Below are positions 6,332 to 9,671 of a DNA stretch of 9,671 nucleotides, piece by piece; within the stretch, counting starts at the first letter, position 1; every line of letters starts with the position of its first letter. The translations under genes and the position numbers were made by a program. Below the pieces are notes generated by a model that was not told the origin of the DNA, did not search any database, and worked only from the letters and a program-made list of their open reading frames with translations. The stretch is from Ruminococcaceae bacterium UBA3751 (GTDB lineage: Bacteria > Bacillota > Clostridia > Oscillospirales > Acutalibacteraceae), in the NCBI GenBank assembly GCA_002371215.1, contig DFGL01000049.1, positions 13,413 through 23,083 of the forward strand, in the 5' to 3' direction.

Positions 6332-6360
6332 TTGAAATAATTATTAGTTTTATATATAAT
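6332..6360 (+). promoter_or_regulatory. sigma-A promoter for the phosphodiesterase gene
   Basis: The -35 is TTGAAA (6332-6337) and the -10 a perfect TATAAT (6355-6360), separated by exactly 17 nt. Transcription should start near 6367, leaving a leader of about 25 nt with the ribosome binding site AAAGGAGG at 6377-6384. The -35 lies just upstream of the divergent gene, next to its ribosome binding site, so the two genes share this 69-bp region. Confidence 0.85.
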
Positions 6361-6379
6361 TATTGTTATGAGTTTTAAA
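6351..6379 (-). promoter_or_regulatory. possible weak promoter for the 76-aa gene
   Basis: On the minus strand TTTAAA (6374-6379) and TATATA (6351-6356) are separated by 17 nt. Each matches the consensus only partly, and the region is AT-rich enough for such matches by chance. If real, it would overlap the plus-strand -10 box and make the two divergent promoters mutually exclusive. Confidence 0.25.
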
Positions 6380-6391
6380 GGAGGGATATGC

Positions 6392-6856
6392 TTGAGGATA
6401 GTTGTAACGTCCGATTCTCACAGAAATTCAAGGAATTTTTTTGAGGTTATTGACAGGCACAAAAAGAACGCGGGACTGTTCATTGATTTAGGCGACAGCG
6501 AACACGAAATCGAGCTTTTTGAGATGATGAACCCGAATTTAAAAATAAAAAACGTTTGCGGGAATAACGACTGGAGCAGCACCGCTCCCATATCTCAGGT
6601 TATAACCTTCAACGGAAAGAAAGTATTCTTTACCCACGGGCATAAATTTCACGTTAAATACGGCTACGGCGAGGTAATTGCTCAAGCGAGAAGCGCAGGG
6701 GCGGATATATGCCTTTTCGGCCACACCCACGTTCCGTATTTTGAAATAGTTGACGGGCTTTACGTTATGAATCCCGGGGCGGTATGCGAGAATTCATACG
6801 GAATAATTGACATTGAGCCGAGCGGGATTATGGCATATACAACCAAGATTAATTGA
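6392..6856 (+). CDS. YfcE/MJ0936-family metallophosphodiesterase
   Basis: This encodes 154 residues from a TTG at 6392, a usual length for this cytoplasmic family, which hydrolyses phosphodiesters with two metal ions. Motifs in order are SDSHRN (7-12, D-x-H), LGD (33-35), GNND (57-60), FTHGHK with His82, FGHTHVPY (109-116) and NPGAV (127-131). The physiological substrate is not known for most members. The frame also contains an ATG at 6368. I chose the TTG because AAAGGAGG at 6377-6384 is ideally placed for it, the product then begins MRIVVTSDSH like its relatives, and the promoter at 6332-6360 would start RNA almost at the upstream ATG. It is the only plus-strand gene here and ends at the shared terminator at 6925-6951. 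Confidence 0.92.
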   Translation: MRIVVTSDSHRNSRNFFEVIDRHKKNAGLFIDLGDSEHEIELFEMMNPNLKIKNVCGNNDWSSTAPISQVITFNGKKVFFTHGHKFHVKYGYGEVIAQARSAGADICLFGHTHVPYFEIVDGLYVMNPGAVCENSYGIIDIEPSGIMAYTTKIN

Positions 6857-6924
6857 TAATTTCGGACGGACTTCGTCACACCTGATTTATTATTTTATTA
6901 TGATAATCTGTAAAACATAAGAGA

Positions 6925-6951
6925 AAACAGGAAGGCATTGCCTTCCTGTTT
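6925..6951. terminator. bidirectional intrinsic terminator between convergent genes
   Basis: AAACAGGAAGGC (6925-6936) pairs perfectly over 12 bp with GCCTTCCTGTTT (6940-6951) around the 3-nt loop ATT. On the plus strand it is followed by TTATTTTT and closes the phosphodiesterase gene. On the minus strand it is followed by a T-containing stretch and closes the leuS-flavoprotein unit, whose stop codon ends one base before the stem. Confidence 0.9.
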
Positions 6952-6952
6952 G

Positions 6953-8500
6953 TTATTTTTCTTCGTGGTACTCTTTTTCGGTATTTACGTTCCAGATATT
7001 TGATTTATCCCTTCTTCCCGAAAGGATATTCTTTACCGTTTCAAACGAAGTACACATACTGTGGTCAATATTGTTATAGCGGTGCTGACCGTTTCTTCCT
7101 ACGCAGTAAAGATTATCTATGGTATTAAGATAATCGCGCAGCTCATCCATATTTTCATAGGTATCAAAATATGCGGGATAAGCCTTTTTAACGCGTTCAA
7201 CGTGGCTGTCAAGCACAACTTTTTCCGAGGCAATCAGCCCCATTTTAACCATCTCATATATACCGAGCTTTGCAAAATCGTCATCGCTCATTGACCACAT
7301 TGAATCGCCCTCGTTGCAGAAATACTCAAGCCCTATCCAGACCGTATTTTCCACGTCCTTAACCATATACGGCGACCAGTTATTATAAATCTGAAAACGT
7401 CCCATTTTAACGCTTTTATCGTGAACATAAACCCAGTTATCGGGCACGATATTACCGAGCGTTTTTATTTTTGTTTTGTTTTCAAGACTGAGCTTTGAAA
7501 CGAGAACGCCGACTGTCATATAATCGCGGTACGGCAGCCCGTCGGCAATTATTCTGTACTTTTCGGGAACGCCATTAAGCCCCGCAACCAAATCCTTAAC
7601 GGGCATTGAGGAGATAACGATATCTGCGTTCTCCGTAAACTCGTTACCGTCTTTTATGAACGTTACAGAATTAATCAAATTACCGTTCTTATTGAGCCTG
7701 ATTACCTCTGCGTTTTTGACAATTGTACCGCCGAGCTTTTCAACCTCGGAAGCGGTAAGCTCCCAGAGCTGACCGGGACCTAGCTTTGGATAAGAAAACT
7801 CATCAATAAGCGAGGTTTCAACCTGTCGGTTACTGCTGTTGAATACTCTGCCGAAAATATCCTTTAAAACGGCTGAAATTGAAAGCCCTTTAACTCTCTG
7901 AGCACCCCATTCGGGCGAGATTTCACTCGGGTGGCGTCCCCAGAGATTTTCGGTATAATTTTCAAAAAACATTGAATAGAGCTTTTTTCCGAAACGGTTT
8001 ATATAAAAATCCTCAAGCGACTTTTCATCGCGCTTATATACGAGGGTTTTAAGATAACTGAAGCCTACCTCGGCAGTAGTTACCAAACCCATATTCTTAA
8101 TCGTTTCAGGCTTAAGCGAAACGGGATAATCAAAGAATTTATGATTAAAGAAAATTCGCGAAAGCCTGTTTCTTTTAAGCATAACGCGGTCTGTTTTTTC
8201 GGGATCCGGACCGCCCTCTTTTACAGTTGATTCTCTGCCGAGCTTAACGTCGTCAAACGGCATAGCGCCCTGAGCGGGCATCATTTTTTCCCACCACTCG
8301 TTAACCTCGTCAACCTTTGAAAAGAAGCGGTGGCCGCCCATATCCATACGGTTGCCTTTATAATTAACCGTTCTTGAAATTCCGCCGAAGCAGTCGCTTT
8401 TCTCATATACGGTAACGTCATATTCAGTTGACTTACTGAGCAGCTCATATGCTGCGGTTAAGCCCGCAGGACCTGCTCCGATAATAATTACCTTTTTCAT
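6953..8500 (-). CDS. FAD-dependent amino-oxidase-superfamily protein (UDP-galactopyranose mutase / protoporphyrinogen oxidase-like)
   Basis: This 515-residue flavoprotein has an N-terminal dinucleotide-binding fold: IIIGAGPAG at 5-13 gives the GxGxxG signature, and an acidic residue (YEK, 32-34) ends the second strand. GGHRFFSK at 55-62 is characteristic of this Glf/PPOX-like group. The C-terminal FAD-contact segment is LYCVGRNGQHRYNNIDH (464-480). No signal peptide or membrane segment is seen, so it should be cytoplasmic. Relatives are annotated as NAD(P)/FAD-dependent oxidoreductases, sugar mutases or protoporphyrinogen oxidases. No haem or furanose-glycan genes are nearby to decide, so I leave the substrate open. 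The start has an AAGG ribosome binding site. It begins 14 nt after the leuS stop, implying co-transcription, and ends at the terminator 6925-6951. The last 20 or so residues are a charged tail. Confidence 0.85.
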   Translation of the reverse strand: MKKVIIIGAGPAGLTAAYELLSKSTEYDVTVYEKSDCFGGISRTVNYKGNRMDMGGHRFFSKVDEVNEWWEKMMPAQGAMPFDDVKLGRESTVKEGGPDPEKTDRVMLKRNRLSRIFFNHKFFDYPVSLKPETIKNMGLVTTAEVGFSYLKTLVYKRDEKSLEDFYINRFGKKLYSMFFENYTENLWGRHPSEISPEWGAQRVKGLSISAVLKDIFGRVFNSSNRQVETSLIDEFSYPKLGPGQLWELTASEVEKLGGTIVKNAEVIRLNKNGNLINSVTFIKDGNEFTENADIVISSMPVKDLVAGLNGVPEKYRIIADGLPYRDYMTVGVLVSKLSLENKTKIKTLGNIVPDNWVYVHDKSVKMGRFQIYNNWSPYMVKDVENTVWIGLEYFCNEGDSMWSMSDDDFAKLGIYEMVKMGLIASEKVVLDSHVERVKKAYPAYFDTYENMDELRDYLNTIDNLYCVGRNGQHRYNNIDHSMCTSFETVKNILSGRRDKSNIWNVNTEKEYHEEK

Positions 8501-8514
8501 TAAATACCTTACTA

Positions 8515-9671
8515 TTAAACTGCAACAATATTTACAAGCTTACCGGGAACGTAGATTTCCTTTTTAATCTCCTTGCCTGCAATAAGCTCTGCAATTTTTT
8601 CATCCTGCTTTGCAGCGGCTATAACCTCATCCTTAGGCATATCAACGGGGATAGTCATTCTTGAACGTACCTTACCCATAATCTGAAGCACGATTTCAAC
8701 GGTATCGTCAACAGTTTTAGCCTCGTCAAAGGAGGGCCATTCAGCCTCGTTAAGCATACCGCCGAAGCCCATATTCTGCCAGATTTCCTCTGTTACGTGA
8801 GGTGCAAACGGGTTAACGATAAGAATTAAATCACGAAGCTCTGCGCGATTTATGCTGCCCTTATCGTAAACGGCATTGAGAAGAGTCATAACAGCGGCGA
8901 TAGCTGTATTGAACTTCATAGCCTCAATATCCTCGCTTACCTTTTTGATTGTTTTATGCATTGAGCTTGAAAGTTCTGAGGAGTATTCGTCACCGTCGGT
9001 AACCATATCCTGAAGCTTCCAGAGTCTGTCAATAAAGCGCTTACAGCCCTTAACGCTGCTTTCACTCCACGGAGCCGCCTGCTCATAGTCGCCCATAAAG
9101 AGTACGTAGGTACGAAGAACGTCCGCACCGTAAACGTCTACAACCTCGTTCGGGTCAATTACGTTGCCCCTTGACTTACTCATTTTTACTCCGTCAGGAC
9201 CTAAAATAAGTCCCTGCGCAGTTCTCTTGAGATACGGTTCTTTAAACGGAACGGCGCCGATGTCATAGAGGAAGCGGTGCCAGAAGCGGGAATAAATCAT
9301 ATGCCTTGTTACGTGCTCCATACCGCCGTTATACCAATCAACGGGACCCCAGTACTTAAGCTTATCCATATCCGCAAGCGCCTTGTCGTTATGCGGGTCG
9401 ATATAGCGAAGGAAGTACCAGCTTGAGCCTGCCCACTGAGGCATAGTATCGGTTTCGCGTTTTGCGTCTCCGCCGCACTTGGGGCACTTGCAGTTAACAA
9501 AGGAATCAATCTTTGCAAGCGGGCTTTCGCCGTCCTGACCCGGTTCAAAGTTTTCAACCTCAGGCAGTCTTAACGGAAGCTCTTCATACGGTACTGCGAC
9601 AAGTCCGCAGCTCGGGCAGTGAACAATCGGGATAGGCTCGCCCCAATAGCGCTGACGGTTGAACGCCCAGT
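8515..9671 (-). CDS. leuS: leucyl-tRNA synthetase, C-terminal half (5' end outside window)
   Basis: The frame is open to the window edge; the first full codon is at 9667-9669, giving 384 residues of an enzyme usually about 800 long. LeuRS charges tRNA-Leu with leucine in the cytoplasm. The partial protein opens with RQRYWGEPIPI, a LeuRS hallmark, followed by a Cys-rich zinc ribbon (HCPSCG and NCKCPKCGG). Then come the catalytic-domain WAGSSWYFLRY block and the class I signature KMSKS within GVKMSKSRGNVI. The anticodon-binding helical domain and a short C-terminal domain ending in KLVNIVAV complete it. Reading should not begin at the internal ATG at 9444; the upstream codons are continuous with the protein. 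The gene is followed closely by the flavoprotein gene. Confidence 0.97.
   Translation of the reverse strand, partial: WAFNRQRYWGEPIPIVHCPSCGLVAVPYEELPLRLPEVENFEPGQDGESPLAKIDSFVNCKCPKCGGDAKRETDTMPQWAGSSWYFLRYIDPHNDKALADMDKLKYWGPVDWYNGGMEHVTRHMIYSRFWHRFLYDIGAVPFKEPYLKRTAQGLILGPDGVKMSKSRGNVIDPNEVVDVYGADVLRTYVLFMGDYEQAAPWSESSVKGCKRFIDRLWKLQDMVTDGDEYSSELSSSMHKTIKKVSEDIEAMKFNTAIAAVMTLLNAVYDKGSINRAELRDLILIVNPFAPHVTEEIWQNMGFGGMLNEAEWPSFDEAKTVDDTVEIVLQIMGKVRSRMTIPVDMPKDEVIAAAKQDEKIAELIAGKEIKKEIYVPGKLVNIVAV

Noticed and set aside
9309..9557. Separate small gene at the right edge, or leuS starting at the internal ATG at 9444
   Set aside because: The leuS frame is continuous to the window edge and encodes RQRYWGEPIP and the zinc ribbon, so both alternatives are artefacts.
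1..9671. CRISPR array, prophage, transposon, toxin-antitoxin or defence system
   Set aside because: No regularly spaced repeats, integrase, transposase or recognisable paired toxin/antitoxin genes are visible.

Overview
The window looks like a chromosomal segment from a low-to-moderate GC, Gram-positive gut-type Clostridia (Ruminococcus/Oscillospiraceae-like). The reasons are strong AGGAGG-type ribosome binding sites, sigma-A promoters with TATAAT boxes, Sec signal peptides ending in AYAS, a Firmicutes-type Lgt, and a Lys/Tyr-rich Ig-like C-terminal domain typical of secreted proteins from these bacteria. The taxonomic call is inference. Nearly everything is on the minus strand and is best read from the right edge leftwards.

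Right part (6925-9671): the C-terminal half of leucyl-tRNA synthetase (leuS, 5' end outside the window) is followed after 14 nt by a flavoprotein of the Glf/protoporphyrinogen-oxidase-like amino-oxidase superfamily. That pair ends at a strong bidirectional hairpin terminator (6925-6951). The hairpin is shared with the only plus-strand gene, a YfcE/MJ0936-type metallophosphodiesterase (6392-6856), which has a near-consensus promoter and very probably a TTG start.

Middle (6092-6322): an unrecognised 76-residue helical protein gene is divergent from the phosphodiesterase. It ends just before a well-formed extended -10 promoter that drives the next cluster.

Left part (600-6013): a tightly packed collinear cluster, probably one operon: lgt (prolipoprotein diacylglyceryl transferase), a small secreted fibronectin-III-like protein, folD (one-carbon folate metabolism), a CNNM/CorC-type membrane protein with CBS domains, a secreted calcineurin-like phosphoesterase, and a stand-alone PncC/CinA-C amidohydrolase. 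Gaps run from a 14-nt overlap to 51 nt. Several starts appear to be translationally coupled to the preceding stop. Beyond a 173-nt gap holding a small 7-bp tandem repeat lies a short lipoprotein gene, then the first 25 nt of a tRNA running off the left edge.

The genes mix housekeeping (leuS, folD, lgt, pncC) with cell-surface functions: Lgt would modify the window's own lipoprotein, and two exported, very Lys-rich proteins sit in the lgt cluster. I see no CRISPR array, phage, insertion sequence, toxin-antitoxin or defence system, and no convincing new multi-gene system. The least explained items are the 76-aa protein, the small secreted Fn3-like protein inserted between lgt and folD, and the secreted phosphoesterase with a DPQ metal motif and a basic C-terminal domain.
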